Shown piece by piece: positions 8,042 through 16,612 of a DNA stretch of 41,508 bases (position 1 is the first letter of the stretch; each line of letters starts with the position of its first letter). A program made the translations under genes and the position numbers. The DNA lies in NCBI GenBank assembly GCA_902763535.1, contig CACWSG010000006.1, positions 67,352 through 108,859 on the forward strand, read 5' to 3'. The DNA is from an uncultured Pseudomonadota bacterium (GTDB lineage: Bacteria > Pseudomonadota > Alphaproteobacteria > RF32 > CAG-239). The notes beneath the pieces are model-generated. The model ran no database searches, was not told the DNA's origin, and saw nothing but the letters and a program-made list of their open reading frames with translations.

Positions 8042-9295
8042 TTGAGGCCTATTCTGGTGTTATTGAGAATAACTTTAGTTGGAATCGTATGGAGTGTGCT
8101 TTTTATTGAAGGCATACGTGTTATTCTTTTAACCAACTGGCATTTCGACATTTTTCGCGCCACTCACTGGACTCATGCATGGAATCTATGGCGTTCGGGA
8201 TGGGTTATTGACGAAGCCAAAGAATGGGCTTTTATTATTATTATCTTGACAGCTATCCCTGCATGGGCAACCGTTTGGGCTGCTTTGAGCATCATCAACT
8301 GGGAAAATTTATTTAGTAACATTTGGAATTTTTTGGTTGAAATGTTCAAAAAAATATTCGTTTTGCCTCTACGCAAACTTATGGTGCCCTCTGTTCAGAC
8401 CAAAGTCATCAAAAAGAAAACCAGTTCTAAAGAATCTCGTCCGACAACCCCGCAAGCCCGCATGGCTGCCAGCACCCCCAATTTATCACCTGAGCGGCGC
8501 GCTCAACTCATGGGGGTTCCCTACAAACCGCAACCTATATCTGCTACCAGCGTTAAACCGGCAGCAAAGCCTGCACCTAAAGAATTTTCTCACTCCTTGT
8601 TTGAGCTTAGTGATGAGGATAATTTTGACTTTGACTTGTTTGATGATAAAAAAACCGAGACCAAACCGTCTCTATCTCCCTCCGCTCCTCAATCCGAATC
8701 TGAAAACTCTCGTAGAAATGACAGATCAGCCGGTTCTCCAGCCAAAAAGAAAAAAATTGATGTTGCAACTTCTGATACCAAAAATAAGACTTATCATTCC
8801 AGCTCAACCTTTGAAATGCTTAAACAAAAAGGCTATGAGATTATCTCCGGCGTAACCCTTAATGATGTGTTCATCGATTTTGTCGGCATATCTAAAAATC
8901 ATATTTGCCTGTGTCTCAATGACAAAGAAAGCGGCGATTGGCTGGCTGATGAAGAACGCTTTAATGATGAAGAACCTTTGTGGTTTTCCGAGAGTTCTCA
9001 CCGTATTTCACCGGTACGCAAAATAGCTCTTGCTCAAGCCGCCTTGTCCGAAAAACTGGCCGCAGCCGACCTCAAATTTAAGATTGTACCTTATGTAATT
9101 GAGCAAATCGGCAACATTATTAATGCCGAAGATATGTTTGAAATATGGAAAGATTTACACATCAATGTTACTCGTATTGATCGTGGAACACCCAAAGAAA
9201 TACCGCTTTTTGCCAAAAAGCTTGAAGATGCTGACAATGGTATTGACAAGGGTGTCTTAGATAAACTAAAAAAACTATTGCGTAGCGACGAATAA
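8042..9295 (+). CDS. Membrane protein with possible inactive PD-(D/E)XK/NERD-like C-terminal domain
   Basis: 417 residues, starting at TTG 8042. GGAG at 8030-8033 lies eight bases upstream, and no ATG or GTG fits as well. Two TM helices (about 7-32 and 58-85) flank a loop with WHFDIF and WRSGWVIDEA, as in the upstream paralogue. Next come a Pro/Ala-rich linker and an acidic patch (about 115-250, ELSDEDNFDFDLFDDK). A C-terminal domain at about 252-400 begins GYEIISGVTLNDVFIDFVGI. Its strand pattern resembles NERD or PD-(D/E)XK folds, but where an ExK would sit it reads ICLCLNDKESG, so nuclease activity is doubtful. Fold assignment is tentative. The gene lies 18 bases before the VirD4-type ATPase. 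Confidence 0.75.
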   Translation: MRPILVLLRITLVGIVWSVLFIEGIRVILLTNWHFDIFRATHWTHAWNLWRSGWVIDEAKEWAFIIIILTAIPAWATVWAALSIINWENLFSNIWNFLVEMFKKIFVLPLRKLMVPSVQTKVIKKKTSSKESRPTTPQARMAASTPNLSPERRAQLMGVPYKPQPISATSVKPAAKPAPKEFSHSLFELSDEDNFDFDLFDDKKTETKPSLSPSAPQSESENSRRNDRSAGSPAKKKKIDVATSDTKNKTYHSSSTFEMLKQKGYEIISGVTLNDVFIDFVGISKNHICLCLNDKESGDWLADEERFNDEEPLWFSESSHRISPVRKIALAQAALSEKLAAADLKFKIVPYVIEQIGNIINAEDMFEIWKDLHINVTRIDRGTPKEIPLFAKKLEDADNGIDKGVLDKLKKLLRSDE

Positions 9296-9313
9296 AATAA
9301 AAAGAGGAATATT

Positions 9314-11566
9314 ATGGCCAGCAAAAAAGGTGAAGAGTGGAAAGAATATAACAGTGCTGTTCAATGGATGTGCATAACAACAATCATTACGGTTGTCATA
9401 ACCGTAATCTTGTTCATCACCGCATTGCCTTTGGCTTACCTGATTGGCAACGGCATTTCCAAAGAAACTTTTGCCGATATTTCAAAATTCTTTTCTCTGA
9501 TATTCAACCGCAGTGGTTTTCTCTACAATCGTTACTGGATTTGGGCTAAACAACTTTTCTATTATCATGGCGATTTTTCTCTTAGTCTGTGGATACCGAT
9601 TTTACCATTTATAGCCCTGCCGACAGGTTTGATTGCCGGTATGGTTATGAATCCTTATAAGTTTCAATCCAATGTCCATGGTTCGGCTCGTATTGCCACT
9701 GAAAAAGACATTCGTAAAATGCCTTTGCTCGGCTTTGACGGCTTTTGCCAAGTAGTAGGCAAGTTTAACGGCAAATTGCTGATGTTAAAAGAAACTCTTT
9801 CCACTCTGTGTTGCGCACCTCCTGGTACCGGTAAAACTGCCGGAGTAGTTATTCCGACCATTTTTAATTCACCGAAACTTAGTATCATTGTTAATGACCC
9901 CAAACCCGAGTTGTGCTTTTCAACCTCCGGTGCTCGTGCCAAAGTCGGTCCGGTTTTCATCATAAACTGGGGTATGGAAGATGATCCGTCAAAAGGAATT
10001 TACTATCCGTCATGGAATCCATTGTCTCCGGGAGCTATTCCTGACCCCGGTCCGGCTCGTGATATGTATGTTGACTCCATGTGCAAAGTTTTGGTGGAAG
10101 ACCCCAAAGGCGGAGCTGATCCGCACTGGTCCAACACCGGTCGTGCTGCTCTAACCGGTTTTATTAACTTTATCGTTTGCAAGTGTGAAAAAGCCCGTGC
10201 TAATGACTATTTCATTGGCAAAATTTATGAGGGCAAGCTTGATGAAGAAGATAAGAAAAAGTTAGAAAATTACTACATGGAAATGAACGACCCGCAAGCT
10301 GCCCGCGCTCTACAAAACCTGCGTGCCAATTCTTTAAACATTGATAATTATGTCCCGATTGGAACTTGGGCTTTGCTCCCCGAACGCTGGATTGGGCATG
10401 AAGCTTGTATTGCCATGATTTTGGAATGGATTACTGAAGCACAAATTAAACAATCACAAGACATCAAGCGCCGCATGGATGAAGGCGATCAAATGGCTGC
10501 CATGGCTGATCCGATGCGCGATTTATTGGAAGAAGCGATTGAAGAGGCCCGCAAATTCGGCTACTCTCAACGCTCCATCATAGAATTGAGCCAATTAAGT
10601 TCCATGCCTGACAAAGAGCGTGGTTCTGTTATGTCAACAGCCTTTGCCGGTATCGGTATTTTCAAAAACGCCGCCGTGGTTGCCCGCACCAGTTTTTCCG
10701 ACTTATCATTCAAAGATTTGCGCGGTATGAAAGATCCGGTTACCGGAGAAATGAAACCAATTTCGGTATATTTGTCGGTTAACCAAGTTGATGCTCGCGC
10801 TCTTAGTGTTATTTCCGGCATTTTTATTGACCTTATGTCGTCTTATCTGATTGCCAATCCGCCAAACTTTGTCAATCCTACTGATGGCAAAATGGGACCA
10901 TACTCAGCTTTGTTTGTTTTGGACGAGTTTCCTACCATGCCCAAACTTAAGGCTGTTATTGACGGACCTGCGGTTGGACGTGGTCAAAAAGTGTCATACC
11001 TCTTAATCGGTCAAGATTTAGGCCAAATCTCCGGTAAATATGGTAAAGATGACCTTGAAACCGTTATTTCTACAACAGCCTGCAAAGTTATTCTTTCACA
11101 AAACAACGAGCAAACTGCTCAACGTTTCTCTAAAATGATTGGTAACAAGACTGTTCAAACCTCGTCTTATTCCAAAAATGAAGGCATCTCGTTTAAGGGA
11201 AACAATCCTTTTGCTAAAAATGTAAGCTACCAACTTCAAGGTGTATCGGCTATTTCCGCCACTCAGCTTTTGAGTTTGCCCATGCTGAAGCAAGTAGTTT
11301 TGATGCAAGGTTCTATCGACCGCCCGATTATGGCAGATGCTCCGCGTTGGTATCTTGACCCCAAAATGAAAGCTTTGGCCAAGATTCCTCCTTGTCCGAA
11401 TGTTCCTGATTGGATTGTGGCTCGTCGCGATGACATCAATGACGATATGTTGGCCAAACTCGGTATCGATTATGACCCCAACGCAGATGAGAGTGAGTAT
11501 GCTGAATTTGAGAACAACGATAACGAAGCTGCTGCGGATAATACCGAAAGCACCCAAGCGCAATAA
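9314..11566 (+). CDS. VirD4/TraG-type type IV coupling ATPase
   Basis: 750 residues, with GAGG seven bases before the ATG. The N-terminus has two TM helices (about 18-45 and 89-112) around a short periplasmic loop, the normal coupling-protein topology. The cytoplasmic part starts with HGSARIATEKDI (122-133), the TraG/VirD4 signature. Walker A is APPGTGKT (168-175), unusual beside the GPTRSGKG form common in VirD4, and Walker B is FVLDE (Asp537, Glu538). The last 35 residues are acidic (DESEYAEFENNDNEAA), a possible adaptor-docking tail. Coupling proteins feed DNA or protein into a type IV secretion channel at the inner membrane. No channel gene or relaxase is in the window, so the cargo is unknown; protein export is my guess. 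Confidence 0.92.
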   Translation: MASKKGEEWKEYNSAVQWMCITTIITVVITVILFITALPLAYLIGNGISKETFADISKFFSLIFNRSGFLYNRYWIWAKQLFYYHGDFSLSLWIPILPFIALPTGLIAGMVMNPYKFQSNVHGSARIATEKDIRKMPLLGFDGFCQVVGKFNGKLLMLKETLSTLCCAPPGTGKTAGVVIPTIFNSPKLSIIVNDPKPELCFSTSGARAKVGPVFIINWGMEDDPSKGIYYPSWNPLSPGAIPDPGPARDMYVDSMCKVLVEDPKGGADPHWSNTGRAALTGFINFIVCKCEKARANDYFIGKIYEGKLDEEDKKKLENYYMEMNDPQAARALQNLRANSLNIDNYVPIGTWALLPERWIGHEACIAMILEWITEAQIKQSQDIKRRMDEGDQMAAMADPMRDLLEEAIEEARKFGYSQRSIIELSQLSSMPDKERGSVMSTAFAGIGIFKNAAVVARTSFSDLSFKDLRGMKDPVTGEMKPISVYLSVNQVDARALSVISGIFIDLMSSYLIANPPNFVNPTDGKMGPYSALFVLDEFPTMPKLKAVIDGPAVGRGQKVSYLLIGQDLGQISGKYGKDDLETVISTTACKVILSQNNEQTAQRFSKMIGNKTVQTSSYSKNEGISFKGNNPFAKNVSYQLQGVSAISATQLLSLPMLKQVVLMQGSIDRPIMADAPRWYLDPKMKALAKIPPCPNVPDWIVARRDDINDDMLAKLGIDYDPNADESEYAEFENNDNEAAADNTESTQAQ

Positions 11567-11572
11567 AAAAAA

Positions 11573-11767
11573 CTACAAATCTTGTTCTGTTTTTTCGTCT
11601 TCGGTAAGATTGGCTAATTGAGCGAGGTCCTCTTCGTCAACCTCTTGCGCTACAAAAGAGTATTTCTCGTTAAACCAGTTGCCCAAATCAATATCCGCAC
11701 ACCTTTTAGAGCAAAAAGGGCGGTATTTCATATCCTCAACTTCTTTTTTACAAATAGGGCATTTCAT
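11573..11767 (-). CDS. yacG: YacG-family zinc protein (DNA gyrase inhibitor family)
   Basis: 64 residues from the ATG at 11767, which overlaps the rng stop as ATGA. An in-frame TTG start further upstream would lie inside rng and is not needed. The four zinc ligands are Cys3, Cys6, Cys19 and Cys23 (CPIC...FCSKRC), followed by the family's DLGNWFNEKY at 27-36. In E. coli YacG binds GyrB and inhibits gyrase. The acidic C-terminal tail is typical. It is the last gene of the maf-rng-yacG operon and ends six bases from the convergent coupling-ATPase gene. Confidence 0.9.
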   Translation of the reverse strand: MKCPICKKEVEDMKYRPFCSKRCADIDLGNWFNEKYSFVAQEVDEEDLAQLANLTEDEKTEQDL

Positions 11768-12918
11768 TTTTCGACTCTTCCGGTTCCCTGACAAACATCA
11801 CATTCTTTCATAAATATATCGCTAAGTGATGGTCTGCGGCGGCTGCGCAATATTTCAACATTACCGGCCTTAGTTACACCCAAAACTCGTGATTTTGCCG
11901 CATCATCTTGCAATCCCTGCTCCAAAATATCCAAAGCATCTTTCAAGAATCTGAATTCGGTAAATCCTGCAAAATCAATAACTATCTTCCCTGACAGATT
12001 ACGCAATATAATTTGCTTGGCAATTTCTTCAGCCGCCTCATTATTTAACCTGTTGATTCCGCCCTGACCGGAACACCCTCCGCTATCAACATCAATTGCT
12101 GTTAAGGCTTTGGTTTCTTCAACAAAAATGCGACCACCGCATTTTAACTTTACTTCTTTTTGCAGTGCCTCTCCAATCTGTTCATCAATCCCATATTCAT
12201 CAAAGGCATTGGCATTATACTCAACAATTCCCATATCGGCAAATTCACGCTCAATATTATGGTTATTGACAACAATCTTGCACAATGTCGTCATATTACG
12301 ACTTACCATATCAGATAAACTGTTGTCTTTGGAATACAAGCATTCCGGTGACTTGCCGGACTTTGCTTTTGCCATAATATCAGCAAATACCTTGCGTAAT
12401 TCGCCCATCTCAGATATTATTTCATCACCTGCAACTTCTGCTGCGTGTGTACGCACAATCCATCCGCCATCATCTTCTGAAAGATTTTTACTGACTAATT
12501 CGCTTAAATTATTCCGCAGTTCTTCATTTTCTATTTTGCTTGATACATTAACCCCATCACCATAAGGGCAAAACACTACATTATCACCGGCCAACTGCAA
12601 AAAACGCAACCCTCTGGCGTTTTTTTCGGCACGAGCTTCTTGAGCAATCTGCAAAACAATATCTTGCCCCTCGTGCGCCTCCAAATCTTCCAGTTCATTT
12701 TCATGAGCATTGATAAAGACATCTTTTTTGCCAATGTTGACAAAGTAACTGTTTTTTCCATTGGCCGTACTTATTTTTTTAACTATTTTACCCAAATAAA
12801 CATCGCCTTCATTAGCTTTTGCCGCATCATGAACGACCAATTCTGCCAATCTTCCCTTATTCAAACCGGCTACCATCTTAATATTGTCATGTTCTTCTGC
12901 TACTATAACATCAAGCAT
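11764..12918 (-). CDS. rng: Ribonuclease E/G family endoribonuclease
   Basis: 384 residues. It cleaves single-stranded RNA in rRNA maturation and mRNA decay. An S1-like domain at about 36-95 is followed by the RNase H-like/DNase I-like catalytic core. The metal-binding Asp276 lies in AIDVDSG and Asp315 in VIDFAGF, matching D303 and D346 of E. coli RNase E. A zinc-link pair is at Cys373/Cys376 (CDVC). The protein stops about ten residues after the zinc link, so it lacks the small dimerisation domain of E. coli RNase G (489 residues) and any degradosome scaffold. The ATG is one base beyond the maf stop, and GAGG within the end of maf is its ribosome-binding site. Confidence 0.92.
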   Translation of the reverse strand: MLDVIVAEEHDNIKMVAGLNKGRLAELVVHDAAKANEGDVYLGKIVKKISTANGKNSYFVNIGKKDVFINAHENELEDLEAHEGQDIVLQIAQEARAEKNARGLRFLQLAGDNVVFCPYGDGVNVSSKIENEELRNNLSELVSKNLSEDDGGWIVRTHAAEVAGDEIISEMGELRKVFADIMAKAKSGKSPECLYSKDNSLSDMVSRNMTTLCKIVVNNHNIEREFADMGIVEYNANAFDEYGIDEQIGEALQKEVKLKCGGRIFVEETKALTAIDVDSGGCSGQGGINRLNNEAAEEIAKQIILRNLSGKIVIDFAGFTEFRFLKDALDILEQGLQDDAAKSRVLGVTKAGNVEILRSRRRPSLSDIFMKECDVCQGTGRVEK

Positions 12919-12919
12919 A

Positions 12920-13489
12920 TTACCTCACTCCTGCCCCTATTAACAAATTGCGCGCCTCATAAAGCGGCAAACCAACAACACCGCTATATGATCCGATAAG
13001 TTGTTCCACAAAACCTCCCATTAACCCTTCTATGCGATATCCGGCACAACCGCACCACTCTTTTGAAACAACATAGTCTTCGATTTCTTCTTCTGATAAC
13101 CTTTTCATTTTTATCTTGTTTACATTCAACCGCAAAGCCAGCTTACCATCTTTACCGATAACACAAACACCGGTTAAAACTTTGTGAGTTTTTCCTGACA
13201 GCATTTTCATGACTTTGCGCTGTTCATCATCAGACTTAGCCTTTTGTATTATATGAGCTCCGGCTACAATAATTGTATCCGACGCCAAAACAACCTGATT
13301 AGGATTTTTAGCCGCCACACACACAGCCTTCTCTTTAGCCATGCGTTTTACATATTGACTGGGCTTTTCTTTATCATAAGGAGTTTCATCAATATCAGCC
13401 GGCTCAATTTTTGCAGGCTCAAACCCTATCTGATTCAACAAAGCCTTGCGTTGCGGCGATTGTGAAGCCAAAATAAAATCTTTTATCAT
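12920..13489 (-). CDS. maf: Maf-family nucleoside triphosphate pyrophosphatase
   Basis: 189 residues from the ATG at 13489. A longer in-frame GTG start at 13543 would read through the dksA terminator hairpin, so it is rejected. The N-terminus carries the Maf signature LASQSPQRKALL (Ser9, Arg13), and the acidic residue of ASDTII (Asp71) fits the metal site. A C-terminal GYRIEG and GLPL stretch completes the fold. The enzyme hydrolyses non-canonical or methylated dTTP/UTP/CTP-type nucleotides; which subfamily (YhdE or YceF) I cannot say. It is followed at once by rng. Confidence 0.92.
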   Translation of the reverse strand: MIKDFILASQSPQRKALLNQIGFEPAKIEPADIDETPYDKEKPSQYVKRMAKEKAVCVAAKNPNQVVLASDTIIVAGAHIIQKAKSDDEQRKVMKMLSGKTHKVLTGVCVIGKDGKLALRLNVNKIKMKRLSEEEIEDYVVSKEWCGCAGYRIEGLMGGFVEQLIGSYSGVVGLPLYEARNLLIGAGVR

Positions 13490-13509
13490 TCTGTTTCCAT
13501 ATTTAAAAT

Positions 13510-13540
13510 AAAAAAGGGGCTGATAACATCTATCATCCCC
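13510..13540 (-). terminator. Intrinsic terminator after dksA
   Basis: Read on the minus strand, GGGGATGATA pairs with TATCAGCCCC (one mismatch) around a five-base loop. The hairpin spans 13516-13540 and is followed by TTTTTT. It sits eight bases beyond the dksA stop and only about 20 bases before the maf start, so maf-rng-yacG would depend on read-through or a very close promoter. Confidence 0.8.
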
Positions 13541-13548
13541 CACATCAA

Positions 13549-13983
13549 TTAACTTACAAAAGCATCGTCATCATAAGTTTTTTCCATTCTCTCATGACGC
13601 TCCTGCGCTTCAATAGACAATGTTGTAACCGGTCTTGCTTCCAATCTGTCAACCCCAATCGGTTCACCTGTTTCTTCACAATAGCCGTATGTTCCATCTT
13701 CAATTCTGCGCAAAGCATCATCAATCTTTGAAATCAACTTACGAATTCTGTCTCTGGTTCTGAGCTCCAAAGCCTTATCTGTCTCCAACGATGCTCTGTC
13801 AATTTCATCAGGTTGATTTAATCCGCCTTGTTTCAACTCATCCAAAGTATCCATCGATTGATCAATCAACGATTTTTTCCAGTTGACCAACTTCTGACGG
13901 AAATATTCAAGTTGCAATTCATTCATATACTCTTCTTTTTTAGAAGGCTTATAATCCGGCGGTAATACTACTATATTTTCCAT
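13549..13983 (-). CDS. dksA: DksA-type RNA polymerase-binding transcription factor
   Basis: 144 residues from the ATG at 13983, with AGGAG seven bases upstream; the longer frame from 14031 overlaps the promoter. A central coiled coil (about 30-90) contains the acidic residues that reach the polymerase secondary channel, within LDELKQGGLNQPDEIDRAS. The C-terminal TraR/DksA zinc-finger region reads GYCEETGEPIGVDRLEARP, with only one of the four zinc cysteines of E. coli DksA left, as in many alphaproteobacteria. DksA with ppGpp adjusts rRNA and amino-acid gene transcription. It has its own promoter and terminator, so it is a monocistronic unit between the Lon-like gene and maf. Confidence 0.93.
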   Translation of the reverse strand: MENIVVLPPDYKPSKKEEYMNELQLEYFRQKLVNWKKSLIDQSMDTLDELKQGGLNQPDEIDRASLETDKALELRTRDRIRKLISKIDDALRRIEDGTYGYCEETGEPIGVDRLEARPVTTLSIEAQERHERMEKTYDDDAFVS

Positions 13984-14015
13984 TGGCGAACTCCTCTTGT
14001 TTGCAAATTTTATCC

Positions 14016-14044
14016 AAGATATACCAACCAAATAATTTTTTCAA
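14016..14044 (-). promoter_or_regulatory. Sigma-70-like promoter of dksA
   Basis: On the minus strand TTGAAA (14044-14039), a 17-base spacer, then TATCTT (14021-14016). Transcription would start about 26 bases before the dksA ATG. Confidence 0.55.
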
Positions 14045-14086
14045 GTAAAATGGCGTTATTTCCCCTGAAATTTTAAGCGGTTAGCA

Positions 14087-16522
14087 CTACTTTCCTAAAC
14101 AACCTTTCGTTTCTCTGGCATACTTTGCATAGCACTTGTAAAAATGCTCTAAGCTTTGTTGTACTTCATAATTAACGGATTTTTTAGGATAAGCACCATG
14201 TTTATTCATAGCTCCCGCCTTAATTCCGGTCAAAATTTCTATACCGTCATCAACCGTATCAACAGCATAAACATTAAACTTCCCATCTTCAACAGCTTGC
14301 ACTACATCTTCACGCAACATTAAATCTGCCACATTGGTTCGCGGAATAATAACCCCATGTGTTCCATCCAACCCCTGATGTGCGCAAACATCAAAGAAAC
14401 CTTCAATTTTTTCATTTACACCACCAATCGGTTGAATCTCACCAAATTGGTTAATCGAACCGGTAACGGCAATATTTTGTTTAATCGGAATTCCCGTAAT
14501 TGCCGAAACTAAACAATAGTATTCTGTCGAAGAAGCACTGTCTCCGTCAACTCCGCCGTATGATTGTTCAAAAACAATTGCTGCATTCAATGACAAAGGA
14601 CAGAACTTGGCAAATCTGTTAGCCAACAAACTTTCCAAAATCAACACCCCTTTAGAGTGTATCGGTCCGCTCATTTCCACTTCGCGCTCAATATTGACAA
14701 ATTCACCTTTGCCGATACGAACCTGAGCCGTAATTCTGGCCGGTTTTCCAAAACTGAAACGCGAGAAATTATAAACTACCAACCCGTTAATTTGTCCGAC
14801 TTTGGCTCCTTTTATATCAATCAGGATTGTTCCCTTATCAATTTGCTCTAACATCATCTCTTTGATGCGGCCATTACGGTACAATTTTGCGTTTATCGCC
14901 TGATCAATATGATTTTTACCGATATGATTTGACTTTGATTTGCGAGCCCAATAATCAGCTTCACGCAACAAATCGCCAATTGAGGCCACATGAGCGGTCA
15001 ATTTTTCCGAACTTTCCGCCATGCGCGAGGCATATTCAATAACTTTGGCAACTGCTTGTTTGTTTAAAGAACGCAATCTCTTCTTTTGGGATAATGAACC
15101 AATCAGTTTAGCATATTCGACCTCATTTTCTTTTGTACGATCCATCAAAGTATCAAAATCAGCTTCAACCTTGAAAAAGTCCAAAAATTCCGGATCTCGT
15201 TCGCTTAACAATTCATACAACTCGGCATCACCGGTCAAAATAACCTTCACATCCAAAGGTATCGGCTGCGGATCCAACGAAATTGTCGTAAACGATGTCT
15301 CCTCGCTGGGCGCTTCAATTTTAATTTCCTTAGATGCTATGGCTCTCTTCAGAGAATCCCATGCAAAAGGTTGCAACAACAATTTACGCGCATCAACCAG
15401 CAAAAATCCGCCATTAGCCTTATGCAAAGCACCTGCTTTGATTAATGTAAAGTCAGTCAATAATGCACCATATTGCTGAATTCTTTCAACTTTACCAACC
15501 AAATTTCCCTGCGTAGGATGATCCAAATGAATAATCGGCGCCCCGGAATCCGGCTCGTTCTTAACTATAACATTAACCTTAAATTTAGCATATTTATCCT
15601 CTTCCGGTTGTTTCATTTTTGACAACAAAGCTGTCAGAGGATCTTCACCTTCGGCAGGTACATTGCTTTCCACCGCCGGCAAAAACTCATCACCATTATC
15701 CAAAATATACTTTTGTATCTGTTTTAAGAAATCATTAGCCTGCTTGTGTCCTTTATACTTTTCATGTAATTCATCAATCGGACCTTTTACCGTTTCTTTC
15801 AAAAACTTTGTGCGTAAATTGTTAATTTCATCGCGTTGCTTGTCCTCCCAAGCCGGCAAATCCTGAGCTGAATTCTCTATCTCTGCCTGCATTTGGTTCA
15901 AATCTTCAATCAGTTGCTTCTTCTCTTCTTCAGGCAGACTGTCAAAAGCCTCCGGACTCAAAACTTCGCCATTTTTAACCGGAGCAACTACCAAGCCCAC
16001 CGGCATATGCAACAGTGAAACACTTTTACCTTTGGCTTTCTTTTGCAGCATTTTTATATATTTTTCTTTAGACTGCTTAAATTTTTCCTTAATAATATTA
16101 ACCCCGGCATTATACTCATCACTTTCAAAGATGGCTGAAATCGAGGCAGACAAATTCTCTATCAATTTATCAATATCTTTAGCAAAATCCACCGCTGTTC
16201 CGGCCGGAAAAGAAACCGCCAAAGGTTTATACGGCTCCTCAAAATTATAAACATAGGCCCAGTCATCAGGAGTTTTACGATTTTTAGCTTCTTGCGCCAA
16301 AACTCTTTTTACCAACGAGCTTTTACCGGTGCCCTCAGGGCCAAGGCAAAAAAGATTATAGCCTTTTGATTTAATGTTAACCCCCAGCTCGACCGCCGCC
16401 AAAGCTCTGTCTTGTCCCAATGAGGACAATCTTTCTTCCAATTCCGCTGTTGAAGTAAACGAAAATTTCTGCGGATCGCATTTTTTGTAAAGTTGGCTCG
16501 GCTTCAATTTTGTTATCGTCAT
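14087..16522 (-). CDS. Lon-like AAA+ ATP-dependent protease (S16 family)
   Basis: 811 residues from the ATG at 16522, with AGGGG seven bases upstream. Walker A is GPEGTGKS (61-68). A long helical insertion (about 120-280) follows, then the rest of the AAA+ module and a C-terminal S16 protease domain. The catalytic dyad is Ser662 (GDSAS) and Lys705 (GGVNEKIEG). The 43-residue spacing equals that of Ser679 and Lys722 in E. coli Lon. It lacks the Lon N-terminal substrate domain and resembles the roughly 800-residue AAA_32/Lon_C proteins related to E. coli YcbZ. Likely role: degradation of selected or damaged cytoplasmic proteins. It is separated from dksA by about 100 bases containing the dksA promoter. 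Confidence 0.9.
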   Translation of the reverse strand: MTITKLKPSQLYKKCDPQKFSFTSTAELEERLSSLGQDRALAAVELGVNIKSKGYNLFCLGPEGTGKSSLVKRVLAQEAKNRKTPDDWAYVYNFEEPYKPLAVSFPAGTAVDFAKDIDKLIENLSASISAIFESDEYNAGVNIIKEKFKQSKEKYIKMLQKKAKGKSVSLLHMPVGLVVAPVKNGEVLSPEAFDSLPEEEKKQLIEDLNQMQAEIENSAQDLPAWEDKQRDEINNLRTKFLKETVKGPIDELHEKYKGHKQANDFLKQIQKYILDNGDEFLPAVESNVPAEGEDPLTALLSKMKQPEEDKYAKFKVNVIVKNEPDSGAPIIHLDHPTQGNLVGKVERIQQYGALLTDFTLIKAGALHKANGGFLLVDARKLLLQPFAWDSLKRAIASKEIKIEAPSEETSFTTISLDPQPIPLDVKVILTGDAELYELLSERDPEFLDFFKVEADFDTLMDRTKENEVEYAKLIGSLSQKKRLRSLNKQAVAKVIEYASRMAESSEKLTAHVASIGDLLREADYWARKSKSNHIGKNHIDQAINAKLYRNGRIKEMMLEQIDKGTILIDIKGAKVGQINGLVVYNFSRFSFGKPARITAQVRIGKGEFVNIEREVEMSGPIHSKGVLILESLLANRFAKFCPLSLNAAIVFEQSYGGVDGDSASSTEYYCLVSAITGIPIKQNIAVTGSINQFGEIQPIGGVNEKIEGFFDVCAHQGLDGTHGVIIPRTNVADLMLREDVVQAVEDGKFNVYAVDTVDDGIEILTGIKAGAMNKHGAYPKKSVNYEVQQSLEHFYKCYAKYARETKGCLGK

Positions 16523-16612
16523 AATAAAACCCCTATACAATAAATTTCTTTTCCATTATCATCCAATCATAACCAATCAAAAACTAATTTAAAGTAAAGA
16601 AACTCGATTCGT

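Noticed and set aside
13490..13543. N-terminal extension of Maf from a GTG at 13543
   Set aside because: It would translate the dksA terminator hairpin and precedes the conserved Maf N-terminus; the ATG at 13489 fits the family.
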